DNA from: Holothuria scabra
Lineage: Eukaryota; Echinodermata; Holothuroidea; Aspidochirotida; Holothuriidae
Assembly: GCA_037179385.1 (NCBI GenBank)
Contig: CM074180.1
Coordinates: 32,345,455-32,409,454, forward strand
DNA: 64,000 bases
Direction: 5' to 3'
The notes under the pieces were generated by a model that was not told where the DNA came from, searched no databases, and saw only the letters and a list, made by a program, of their open reading frames with translations. A program made the translations under genes and the position numbers. Shown here piece by piece: positions 12,951-23,585 of this stretch. The stretch's first letter is position 1. Each line of letters opens with the position of its first letter.

Positions 12951-13019
12951 TTTTCTTGCTTAGCTTAAGGGTATCAAGACTGAGCAAAGTCTGGATTTTT
13001 ATTTTTGTTAAAGCGGACT

Positions 13020-13435
13020 TAAATCTTCACATTTTGGTGAAAATTCCATTCAAATCGGACATGTATTTCTCGAGATATCAGTCAATAAACTTACCAGATT
13101 TTAGTACCAAAGTGAGGTTATATCACTTCCCCACATTGACAATGAAGGAATGCCTTGTTTCCTTTTATTTTCCGACTGTTATGTTGAACTTGAAAGTAAC
13201 AAGAATAGGGCCTTCCTGTTCGGAATTCAAAGTCTGTAAAGTTCTCATGCCACGTATGCAATCACATTCTAACAACATGGGATATAGTCGCGAAAAAATT
13301 GGTTGTGAAATAAATAGAAAAACAAAAGCTTGTCCCTTAATGTGAAAATATGGTGTCATACTTGATTGCTTCAAGTTCAAGTACACTTTTTGTATGAAAA
13401 TATGACTTAACCTACCCATATCTTGAGGAACCTCC
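13020..13435 (+). repeat. Dispersed 430-bp repeat, copy 2
   Basis: Second copy of the repeat at 2285-2720. A 129-codon frame (12956-13345) crosses it, but the frame is not conserved in the other copy, so it is not treated as a gene. Confidence 0.7.
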
Positions 13436-13439
13436 ATAT

Positions 13440-14290
13440 CAAAACTTGATTCGAGCTTTAGCCATTCCTTCAAGGCCCCCATCTGTAATCCGAATAATCT
13501 TTGCATGCCGTGTGATATGAGCTATAATGCTCTGAATTTACTTCAACTGATGCCAGTTATCAAAAAGTTGTACCAATTTAGAATATTGATCCCCGTATAC
13601 ATAAAATTTTGTTCGGTCGGACGTGTCTGTCTTTAACAAAAAGTGGACAACACTTGTAACTGGACTATCGTTATAGGCTGCTGACAGATCGAGGTTTTAT
13701 TAACTACAGGCCAAGGTCTAATATACTTAGGCTGACGGTGTATCACATTTTACTTGATTGTATAGAAAACAGAAATTCCTCCTCTCATTCCGAATTGTGC
13801 TTTATCAGTTAATCGGGTAATTAGTTGTCCCGACTTTTTCCTGGGCCACCAATTAACTTCCCCATCCGAATGGCAAATATATTTTAAACATTGATTCCAA
13901 AGTTCCATCTTTACACTGGTTGGCTCGCTGACTCCTCATAGACCCATTTTCAACTAGCATTTACAAAGACTTTTGGGATAGAGGTTTGGTGTGGATCGTA
14001 TTTAGCCACAGTAAATTGACACTGGCAAAAACGACGCGTACCAAAATCTACCCCACAATCCTTTGTAATTGCTATGTGAGAAAAGGTCACGGAAGTTCGT
14101 GTTGAAGGGCAGAAGTGCAGATTTAACACGAAGAAATTAAAGACGAATCCGATCTAGCCTGCATAGTGCTTCTGTGGCTGAAGACCCCTTAGCCCGCTGT
14201 CCATTGGTTTTTCGTAGCGATGAGCTGAACGAAAAGACTTCGTCCGCTCCGCGGGCTAAATCCGATCGTGTTTAGTGACTGTGGGCAGCC
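13440..14290. other. No gene recognised
   Basis: Ends with TTTAGTGACTGTGGGCAGCC (14270-14289), the start motif of the family at 17052/18478/34365, which stops where the foldback element begins. The foldback may have inserted into an older copy. Confidence 0.45.
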
Positions 14291-14292
14291 AC

Positions 14293-14661
14293 CAGTGCAC
14301 TCTAAAATCAAAAGAGTGAACTTAGTCACTCTTTGATCGAGTGAAAAGTGTAAATTAACTCTATTAGAGTGATAACTCACTCCAAGAGGAGTGAAGTTCC
14401 CTCCAAAAAGAGTGAAATTCCCTTAAAATGAGCGAAGTTTCACTCTTGATGGAGTGCCCACAGTGATCCCTCTTAAAAAAGAGTGATCATTGCAGGCACT
14501 GGTGGAAGAGTGAATTTTCCCTCTTCCTCTAGTGAATTTCACTCTTTTTGGAGGGAACTTCACTCCTCTTGGAGTGAATTATCACTCTAATGGAGTGAAT
14601 TTACACTTTTCACTCGATCAAAGAGTGACTAAGTTCACGCTTTTGATTTTAGAATGTGCTG
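14293..14661. repeat. Foldback element with arms of about 130 bp
   Basis: The left arm 14293-14425 and right arm about 14530-14661 are inverted copies at more than 90% identity by eye. They are made of repeated AGTGAA/TTCACT-type units at roughly 15-20 bp spacing (GAGTGAACTTAGTCACTC, GGAGTGAAGTTCCCTCC). The whole region can fold into one long hairpin. It has no coding potential and no clear TSD. Confidence 0.85.
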
Positions 14662-17050
14662 TAGTACTCGAGACAGGTTTTCCCGGTCTCGGTGAAGGTC
14701 TCGGTCTCGGACCCTTGCGGTCTCGGACATTTTTATGGTATCGCTTCGAGACCGGTCAAAAACTTGTCGTTTTTGTTTTGCTTTTAATTGAAATGAATAA
14801 TATTAAAAAAATAAAAAGGGAAGTGTGACGTAACTTGTAAGATGCATCGATACCTTTATTTACTTATTTGTTTATTTTTAAGTGGGATGTCATGTCCATT
14901 GTTATTTAATGGATATCAATAAATTTTATCTAAGCTGACGTTACCTTTATGAAGTCATAGTTCACTCTCCCAAACGTCAATTGCTTTGAAAAATAGGCTT
15001 ATCATGGAGGGAAAAGTATTCATCTGGGTCCACACACTTCATATATAAGGGCTAAACTTTCTTCTGTGAGTTGGTGAGTGGGCCTTTAATTTGGTCAATG
15101 AGGATAATGTAACACAGTACTGCAATGGACTATTATCACACAGGTTAGGTTAGGCTACTCAGTGTAATCAGTAGTGTCAGTACGGTATTGCACTGCATTG
15201 CGTATTTCTGTGTGTGTTTAATCCCCGCAAATTTTCAGTCTTCTTCAGTGCCATCCTTTTCCTGGCTATTTATGGATTTAACTCACTCTGGCTTATATAA
15301 ACTCTTCATTTGGAGAATTTGAAAAACAGGATGAACAATTTACCAGTTCTTTACCAAAATTTTCCAAGTTGTCCCACATAGAGCACGTCTCTCTGCAGGT
15401 ATGGTTTCACCACTCCTGTCCCTCAATTGTAACAAAGGCCTTATGTGAGGCAGTGTCGTCACCGGAGTGGGGGAAGGGGGAAATGTGCCCCGGTGTTCCC
15501 CCACTCCCAACCAGTGTTGCAGTCGAGTCCAGAGAGTACGAGACACGAGCCCGGCAATGTTAAACTTTCAAGGACTCGAGTCCTTGTACCCTCTCAATGG
15601 GGAAAAATCACCTCTCTGGCCATGTCCTTCAAATTCTGAAGTCACGATTCCGACGGAGGCCGATTTGACTACAGCTCTCCCACCAACTTAGGTTTTGGAT
15701 TTTCAAGAAACGAAATGCCTGCTGTAGTCAAAGTTTTTATGATTTAATTCTTCGTTTGACAAGAAAAGGCAACAATTTTCATGTCCTTCAAATGGAAATA
15801 ACGCAAAAACACCTGGAAATAACAATTTCCGGTTGTCTGGGGGTTTTTTCTTCAAAATTTCTGGACACTTCAACCTACGCTATTTGCATGAAGCCGGAGC
15901 ACAGTTCGGGAAACCGTTCAGGCAGGATAACATCTTTCCTTGAGAGAACCACATTTAACTGCCTATCAACTGCTTTCTCTTTCTAGTACAGTTACCCTTC
16001 TTCAAAGCGTCAGCTTGATCCGCCCTACGTTGTAGTTTCAATAGATTTGTTGCAAATAAAATCTTGAAGTTACCTTGAGGTATTTTTAGACCAGCGTTAA
16101 GTCAAGAGAATTACCCTAAAATAAAGACTTTAATACCTCACAAACACCCTAAGACACAGGACCTTCCGGGGCTTCTCCCTTTGACCCCATCAGGGACTCT
16201 ACGGTGGGCTCCTGGACCCCAGCCGGGAGGAATTGTTTATTAGACATACGCACAGTTCTGAGCCCATTGCTTTGGATACATAAAAGAAAATGCCATTGTG
16301 ACGAGTTTTCATTGTGCATGCAATTTCAAAGCGAGTTCTGTACGCGCACGATGCATTTCTCCGTGTGCAGTCCGGGGCAATTGACCCGTACTTCTGTGTG
16401 CTTGGAAAACGAACGCACTAGTTGACTTTGCATTGTAATCGCGTAAGAATGTAAACGCCTGCACAGATGTGCGCTTGTGAAGATACCATAGAAATTGGCC
16501 AATCAGGAAGTCGATGAACTTCATGCCAGTAGTTGAGCATTCATGTAGGAAGTTTCGAAGAAGCAAGAAACTGTTCCATGTGAGGGAACTCTATTGAAGA
16601 ACGGTGTTTGCAAGAATGGCAATGTTTTGAAATCACACGTATTTATACTACGGAAGATATCAATTTACCTGTTGGCCTCAAAACGACTGAACAGTGATCA
16701 GCACTTTAGTGCCTCCGTTCCGGCCTTCATGAGGAGTCACCGCGCCATTTTAAGTTTGGTATCTATGCTTGTAATATTTGCTTTGACATGCGTACCTTTC
16801 AATAAGGCAATGCCACTGACGTCACTTGACGGGCAAGCGTCTACTTTATCAGCACACGCAGTAAGAGTACTTGCAACACGCGCAGTGTAAGTCACAATAG
16901 TTTCTATGGGAATACCGTGTACATACGTTGCAAATACGCTTACCGCGTGCGTGTTTTGCCATTTAATGCGAGGCAAGCTCAATCGCGTGACGTCATCTAA
17001 AATTACCTTATGGACGAATCCGGAAAGCAAGGGGTGACCTTATATCAGTT
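14662..17050. other. No gene recognised
   Basis: Opens with repeated GGTCTCGG units (14680-14760) next to TAGTACTCGAGAC. It contains the hairpin at 15463. Several open frames of 60-98 codons show no recognisable product; two overlap on opposite strands at 16594-17030. Confidence 0.45.
15463..15506. repeat. G/C-rich hairpin
   Basis: GGAGTGGGGGAA is mirrored exactly by TTCCCCCACTCC around a GGGGGAAATGTGCCCC core. A CAGTGTTGCAGTCGAGTC sequence follows, which looks like a transposon end. Confidence 0.7.
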
Positions 17051-17051
17051 G

Positions 17052-17290
17052 GCCATAACTAAGGTCTATCACATTTTAATCTTTCAATTTCTTTGTTAAC
17101 CGTATCCATGGTGGTTTTACACTAAAATTGTATCTTGATTACTTCATTTTCACTGAATTTGAGAGTTCGAAATTCATTCAGACAATAAACAAAGACGATT
17201 TAAGACTGATGGACCCCACGAATGGCTGCATACAGTCACTAAACACAAGGGCTTATCGGATTCGTCTATAGGGCTTATGCGCCTACTTCA
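17052..17290 (-). repeat. GCAGCCATTAGTGGGG family, copy 1
   Basis: On the minus strand: GTTTAGTGACTGTATGCAGC, CATTCGTGGGGTCCATCA, TTCAGTGAAAATGAAG, GTGTAAAACCACC and a GATACGGTTAACAAAGAAAT-type end. Two plus-strand relatives begin at 18478 and 34365. The motif CTTATCGGATTCGTCTATAG lies at its outer end. Confidence 0.7.
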
Positions 17291-18477
17291 CTGCGTTTCG
17301 CATCCCTCGTTTTTCCACCCGGGCGTCCATTTTACAACAGGCTGTTACTAAGATGCTGTTTCGGTAACACAACGACTGCCTTTGATCATTTCCATCCAGT
17401 AAAACGCGCTGACGTCACAAGCAAATACCGTCGTGGTGGCCTGGGCAACAAAATAGTGATAAGGCGCGCTTACACTGTGGTCACTTTTAAAGCTAGATTT
17501 CAATAGGGTGTTGTTAACGTTTGCGCAATTGCACACAGCAAGAGATCACCTGGAGTCTACCTTTCATTATGACGACAGTGTAAGTGCGGTCAGTTAGTAC
17601 GACACCTATACCAACCAGTGACTTAAGCGTAAACACCCTACGCCCTAGTAGAACACGCTTCCCTATAGTAGAAAACATATAAAGCGGTGGATCTCTCGCA
17701 ATAAAATTACCCCAAGCGTGTGGAAAAGACTAAGGCGTATCCTTTTAGTTAACCAATCAGCTGTTTGCATTTGTCAATGTTGGTCTGTTGTTCCTCGATC
17801 GAAAAGAGAACATACTTTCTGTTTCGTGACACCATAATAGTATAAATGTCCAAAGGAAGAACTTCGTCTGTGGGCGCGCGCTACGCTCTTAAGGCAATGA
17901 ACCTTTGCGTATCATCGTTGCGTGAATAAGATGTTGTTGGTGGTGCCTGGTATTTATGGTTACATTACTGTCATATATTGTAACGGTTTATAGACCTTAA
18001 TGACCGTTATAATGAGTATAGGCCGACGCAACACCACATGAACTAAAAGGACATTAGTTTCAACTGACTACATATCTTCGGTCACGTTTCCACAATGGAG
18101 TATGGTGAAAAATATACTATGTTTCCTTTCGGAAACAAAATGGTAGGTGTAGGGTAGAGTATTTTCTAATTATGAGAAACTACAGATAGATTATTTTATC
18201 CAGTTCGCCAAAATTTACATAAGACCAGTTAGCCTATTCGTATTCAAAGTCACGGCATTCTACGCGTTACTCAAGTTGATGACATGCATTTGTCCAAACA
18301 GGCCGGGTTTTTGCAAGTCAAGGAATTATATTCCAAATAAAAAAGGCAAACAAATAAAAAAACATAAGAGAAGTCATTGAGCCGACTTAAGCTTAGGTCG
18401 GTGTAACAAATTAAGGTCAATTGGTGAAGCCATCCTCACAGTTCGTCATATAAGGATCCGATCAGCGTTTGTTTTTT
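17291..18477. other. No gene recognised
   Basis: Moderately GC sequence without repeats that I can pair inside the window, and no frame over 62 codons. Confidence 0.45.
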
Positions 18478-18647
18478 TGTGGCTGTAGTCAGCCATTAGT
18501 GGGGTCCATCATTCTTAAATCGTCCTCAGTTGTATTCAGTCATATTCAGTGAAATTGAGGGAATCAAAATAGCATTCACTGTAGAACCACCCATGATACA
18601 GGTAAGCAAGGAAATTGAAACATTAAAAGGTGATAAACCCCAATTTT
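18478..18647 (+). repeat. GCAGCCATTAGTGGGG family, copy 2
   Basis: GTCAGCCATTAGTGGGGTCC, TTCAGTGAAATTGAGGGAAT and GAACCACCCATGATACAGGT match copies at 17052 and 34365. It is joined directly to the tandemly duplicated 279-bp module that follows. Confidence 0.72.
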
Positions 18648-18926
18648 CACCGACTAAAAATCAGACCATCAATTGCTGTCGCGATTTGTCTATAGGCTAT
18701 AGATAGCCTCTAGGCCTAAACCTTCAGCATAAAAAGACAGTAGAACCTATAAGGCCTTTCGCCGCAGACCTCTATACAAATGCATTGCCTAGCCTAAGGC
18801 GCTATCGGTGACCTGCTGTAAAGGCTACACTAGCGCTTTATGGGTTTTATACTGAGGAGGGAAGATCACTAGCGTAATGTACGGTAAGGGGAACGACGGC
18901 GGTCGCCTCCTCCCCACTTGGGTTTT
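18648..18926 (+). repeat. 279-bp tandem module, unit 1
   Basis: Begins CACCGACTAAAAATCAGACC and ends CTCCCCACTTGGGTTTT. The next 278 bp repeat it with about four differences, so this is a very recent tandem duplication. GACTAAAATCAGACCATCA is related to the opening of the 165-bp modules near 34.5 kb. Confidence 0.92.
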
Positions 18927-19204
18927 CACCGACTAAAATCAGACCATCAATTGCTGTCGGGATTTGTCTATAGGCTATAGATAGCCTCTAGGCCTAAACC
19001 TTCAGCATAAAAAGACAGTAGAACCTATAAGGCCTTTCGTCGCAGACCTCTATACAAATGCATTGCCTAGCCTAAGGCGCTATTGGTGACCTGCTGTAAA
19101 GGCTACACTAGCGCTTTATGGGTTTTATACTGAGGAGGGAAGATCACTAGCGTAATGTACGGTAAGGGGAACGACGGCGGTCGCCTCCTCCCCACTTGGG
19201 TTTT
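18927..19204 (+). repeat. 278-bp tandem module, unit 2
   Basis: About 98-99% identical to 18648-18926. Differences include one fewer A after GACTA, GTCGGGATT for GTCGCGATT, CGTCGC for CGCCGC and TATTGG for TATCGG. Confidence 0.92.
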
Positions 19205-21885
19205 GAGGTTGTTCTGCAGGTACATTAGCTGATTTTGTTGGTCATTCACGGAAGTTACAAAAAATACTAAAAATTTCAAGAGCTCTTCATCTTTATTAAC
19301 GGTTTAGTAAAGGTTTCAGATTTTGTTGGTTGTGAAAAGTTTGTTACAGATCCAAAAATGATAATCTTTCGTATGAGCGTGATTCTAAAGAAACACGATT
19401 TGAGATCAATAAGAAGTTCTGTTCCCTTTTTGTTTCTCCGTCTATAGAAAATTCATACAACAAATATAATATCATATTTTGTTTATCTTAATAATGAGAT
19501 CAGGTTAGTGGAAGTGGCTCGCTCAGAATTTGCAGCTTTTGACTTTGAAGTCAAAGCCAAAAGTGGGTGCAATGTACTAGTTCACATTATACAACATGTA
19601 CATGTTATGATTACATTCTTTGGCCTCGGGCAATTCCAGAGGACAAGAGCTATAGCGTCTGCACGATATCTCGGAAAAGGGTTTTCAGAGTTAGGAAGAA
19701 CTTAATTGGAAAACTTTAAATCGCTGAGATGAAAAGGGAACATGCGAGGTTGATCTCACAGAAGGCACACAGTCATGTAGTTTAAATATCTAGTCATTAT
19801 TCTAATTCAACAGGTACACAGTTACTGTGATCTTTTGACTTCTGTACCCCTTCCGTTTAAAATGTTCATTAAACTTAAACTTGACAAAATTTACATCAAC
19901 AAAGATGTAAATCCATGGAATCTGAATTTATTGATAAAATTATCGCTTAATGCATCATTTTGAACCAATGCTGTATCAAAATATACCCAGTACAGGCAAC
20001 CTAGCCAAGTCCATAAAATAAAATGGCAGTGATGGGCAAATCTCCCAATTGGTTACCAGATTTTCCCAATTCATTACCAACTCTACAATCACTTATGTGG
20101 AATCATCTTGGCATGAACGTTGTTCTATGAAACCCCAATTTTTCCAGCTCTCGCCAACATAAGCTAACTTTTTCAACAGAACCGCATAATATTCAGCGCG
20201 CTTCGCGGCCCGAACCTTTACGTCGGCGGCATTCTTTCTGGCTAACTCAGCGTTGCTGAATCCATAACGGAATTTGGTCTCCTCGTAGTTCATATCCTTT
20301 GACTAGCCCCTTGTAAAGTGCCTTCAGCAAGTTCCACCATATCAGAGAAACATTCCTTATTTCCGAATGTCGGCACACTTCAATCGGCTCAATCGAAGTT
20401 GGATCATCCATATACATAGACTTGATCAATTCTTCTCAAGCGTTTTCCTGCGAGCTGAAAACCGCCAGTACAAAATCCCCTACTACAGTACTCGGGGAAA
20501 GGCTCAAAGTTAGTTGGCGTGCAGTATCACTGTTTCGTGCAGTATGTTGAATCCTTATCATGCTTTACATGATCACTGTATGGGCTTATACGGCATAGGA
20601 ACATTCTAAGAACCTCCCCCCCCCCCCCTCTGTATTTTTCCAGAATTATAGGGCCTAATGTATCACACACGGTCTGCCTATCTTTTGGTAGTCCCTGGTC
20701 CCGTACCCCGTCTAGAGGACTCTGTTTTCTCAGCTCCTCAGCTTCCAAACCGCACAGCCTGCAAGTAGATGGTCCCCTCGTCTTTGGCTAAGTACAAACC
20801 TACTACTTACATGTCCTGGCGTAGCTGAAAAAGCAGCATCGTGACAACAGTCTATTATACTATGTTTCGTTCTTTTTCGAAGATTTTCCACGTCTCTGTA
20901 TTGCGGAAGGAGTGGACACATACATGTGTACACCTACTGCCGCGCCGGTTTAGCTATTTGTGGTAGGCTTGAGCAGTTGAGCAAGACTGAGTCACTGGAC
21001 ATCACATTGTGATAACCGGTTTGCGATAGTGTCACTGCTGTCAGACCAACTATAATCAACGCTTTTTAAATGCCTCCTGTGAGATGCCTGTACCTCCTAC
21101 ATCGGAATTCTTGGCTACAGCTCTGTTGGGGTGGACACAGAGGGGTGAGGTTTAGGTTAAGGCCACACGGATGAGGGGGTGGGTGACTTGTCAAGTGGTT
21201 CTGTTTTGACAAGTTTCGGTGCAGTGGTGCACTGACTATCTCATGTCGGTACATTTGCCCAATTTTTTATCCCCGTCTGCTCTCATTACACATCCCAGGT
21301 TACGCTTTGGTGAAGACTTACCACTCTCATCAGATAGTATACTTGGCCTAGCGCTATAGTTCTCATTATTAAACGGACTATGTCGTTTTTGACCTAGTGT
21401 TCGGGTCGCTGTAGTGTTTCCCCTAATGCAAAAACGAAGTGCATGAGAATTAGTTCTCGATACCTACCGTATAGGCCTAAGTCTCAAATACATCTAGACA
21501 AATTCTCAAAAACCGTGGACTAACCACCTGCCTGGTCATTTTCACCAGTCTTCTAAAACCGTTATGAAGGCCTATCTGGCAAAATGCAAGTATATGCCTA
21601 GGCCTACCTCCTTAACTTTCTTCTTCACTAAGGCTATATAAACCTGGCCAAAAACTTCCACACAGAGGTTAGATTACAGGATTACTCTAATAGGCCAACA
21701 TCACCTCAATCCTTCATGTGTGAGTTCACGGTGAATGCTAACATAATATCATTCATGGAGGCGCCAGGATATTCTGATAGGGTTAACTACTCCTTTTCTT
21801 CTTTTCTCGTTCTTTCCTTCTCTTTTCACATTTTCGTGCAATTATAGGGGGCGGTCGCTCCCCTGCTACCCCCTGACTCCTCTCC
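19205..21885. other. No gene recognised
   Basis: Frames up to 73 codons. A C run at about 20617-20629. GCGCGCTTCGCGGCCCG near 20196 is the same palindromic motif found inside the hAT-like family, so 20090-20300 may be a decayed fragment of it. Confidence 0.4.
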
Positions 21886-22275
21886 CATTTTTTTAGAGTC
21901 CTCCCGACCCTCTGGCAAAGGGATTTGGCGAAACCAAACTTTAACTGCTTCCCGAAGAAGCTATTACGTCCACTGAAGGACAATACGTGACCAACCTGCC
22001 AACCTCACGGCTCTCAGACCCATAGGCGTACGAGGCGGGGTGCATGGGGCACTCGCCCTCCCAATCTGGCCAAAAACAGTTGGCATGATAGCAAAACATG
22101 ATAAACGGTGACATTATTCGGGCAAAAAAAGCTCTTGCCCCCTCATAGAAAATTAGACCCGTACGCCTATGGTCAGACAATTTGCTTAATTGGTCTGTTA
22201 TGTATGGCTTCGTTCTAGACTGGATGAAAAGAACATATACTACACATGATCTTAGCTAAAAGGCCGAGAAGCGGT
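21886..22275 (-). mobile_element. U2-snRNA-headed SINE, near full length, with nested MITE
   Basis: On the minus strand the element begins at 22275 with about 45 nt matching the 5' end of U2 snRNA at roughly 41 of 45 positions by eye, including the conserved TTCTCGGCCTTTT and TAAGATCA blocks. It then switches to a unique body and ends in GGTCGGGAGGACTCTAAAAAA. The same body recurs at 42182-42557, with fragments at 39870-39917 and 42037-42088, so this is a repeat family and not a single U2 pseudogene. A 153-bp MITE (22020-22172) interrupts it. SINEs with snRNA-derived heads (SINEU) are known in some animals. Confidence 0.8.
22020..22172. mobile_element. MITE nested in the U2-headed SINE
   Basis: Perfect 13-bp terminal inverted repeats CCATAGGCGTACG/CGTACGCCTATGG bound 153 bp. 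The direct repeat TCAGAC flanks it (22014-22019 and 22173-22178). The uninterrupted SINE copy near 42476 has a single CTCAGACAATTT here, which confirms an insertion. The superfamily is not assigned; the TIR resembles the GGCGTA ends of the hAT-like elements nearby. Confidence 0.8.
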
Positions 22276-22400
22276 CATTGACAATATGTCAGTCCTTGCA
22301 ACAATCTTCTTTTGCTTCATTCATTCTATCTGATTCACTAAAAATCATTTCAATATTTTTCATATAGGATAAATTGTAAACAGTGCCATCTACTTACAAG

Positions 22401-22502
22401 ATGAGCAGGAAGCCAGCAACAGACCGGCGAAAGATGAGTATGTTCGTCCCAATGGATGAGTCGGATTCAAGCTTCGAATCCAGATCGAGTTCAGAGACCA
22501 GA
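22401..22502 (+). CDS. WDR49: Possible first coding exon (34 aa, MSRKPATDRRKM...)
   Basis: An ATG in good context (A at -3) opens 34 codons rich in Ser, Asp, Glu and Arg, ending at a GTGAGT donor. The composition resembles the start of the next exon, which is Ser/Asp/Arg-rich, and the position 2.4 kb upstream fits a 5' exon. However, it ends in phase 0, while the plausible acceptors before the next coding exon (AG at 24936-24937 or 24939-24940) need two bases carried over. Either a small exon is missing between them, or translation starts at 24942 and this is a decoy or alternative exon. Confidence 0.45.
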
Positions 22503-22781
22503 GTGAGTCAACTTAATTAAATACGGTTTATCTTTTTAAAGACATTTAATCCCAATTCCAATTTTAATAACAAATGCGACAGTTCCAAAACACCGGTTTT
22601 CCATCTCTCCACAATGCTTCGCTTCATATTATTTATCTTTCCAAATAGCTTACAGTAGGTTTTTAAAAATCATTCGATCATTCATTTTAATCGTCCCATG
22701 TTTTAATTTTATGAGCCAAAATTTAAGCCTGAAAGAATTACTCTTTGAGTTTTATTGTCTTGTTTTCCTTTAAATGAAATT

Positions 22782-23005
22782 GTATAGAGGCTTTGCAATT
22801 ACGTCACGCAACCGCCATGCTGGAGGACATTCATGCCAAATACATGTGGCTTTGTGCCGAACGCACTGCACAGTGTGCACTGTGACATCCACGGTGTATA
22901 CAAATTCAACGAGCAAGCGCGTCCCGTATGGTTTACTACGTAGGTACATGTGCTCCAACATGGCCGCCGGAGAGTATTATGACGTCATGTGAAAAGCCTC
23001 TATAC
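22782..23005. mobile_element. Foldback/TA-type MITE (about 224 bp)
   Basis: The ends GTATAGAGGCTT and AAGCCTCTATAC are perfect 12-bp inverted repeats. Inner portions also mirror each other, with ACGTCACG and CGCCATG on the left against CATGGCCGCC and GACGTCATG on the right. TATA at both ends allows a TA target duplication. Confidence 0.7.
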
Positions 23006-23183
23006 ACTGCTAATCGATATGCCTTAATTGATATTTAACGGTATTTTTAAGTTGGTGAATGTATTTTCAGGTATTTTGCATGACATTTATTTTCAATCTC
23101 ATTTCCCCTACGTATTTTAATTCCTTTCGAGCCTTTCACATTTTTTGGCCTTTTGTTAAATGTAACTACATCGTATGTCTTAA

Positions 23184-23585
23184 ATCCGCGGTCACATTAC
23201 AACAAATTCGGATCGGATTTCGTTACAATTGGGGGGGGGGGGGTTAACATCTTCCAAATCTCTGGTCAGAAAGAGTAATAAATGTACTTACAAGTTTAAA
23301 TAAGTTGTACTTTAAAACTATGAAAATTGAAATTATGCTATTATGTGACTAAACATCGATAAACAGATTCTATTTGACTACGCTGTCCGATAAAAATTTA
23401 TTGTCGGTGTGACGTTACGAAAGAGTAAGTTGATATTTTATTTTCATACATAACAGACGTCAATATTATATTACAACCGGATGAGAAATTTAGGGCCCTT
23501 TCCAACCAAAGATGAAAATTATTTAACAAAAACCCGAAAAGTCCGATAGATATCCGATCCAAATTCGTTGTAGTGTGACCACAGG
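23184..23585. mobile_element. TTAA-flanked MITE, copy A
   Basis: TIRs GGTCACATTACAACAAATTC and the inverse of GAATTTGGATCGGAT-type ends (AAATTCGTTGTAGTGTGACC) match copy B at 39156-39558. TTAA lies at 23180-23183 and 23586-23589. TTAA duplication points to a piggyBac- or Kolobok-type origin. A G run of 13 lies near the left end. It is intronic or just upstream of the WD40 gene's coding start. Confidence 0.7.

Noticed and set aside
12956..13345. A 129-codon gene
   Set aside because: It lies in a dispersed repeat whose other copy (2285-2720) does not keep the frame.
15141..15155. Telomere-like GGTTAGGTTAGG
   Set aside because: Only two to three units, too short to mean anything.
16594..17030. 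Overlapping 98- and 97-codon frames on opposite strands
   Set aside because: They mirror each other, are short, and have no recognisable protein, splice context or repeat conservation.
22231..22275. A genuine U2 snRNA gene on the minus strand
   Set aside because: Only about the first 45 nt match, several conserved bases differ, and the downstream sequence is a body shared with other repeat copies. It is a SINE head.
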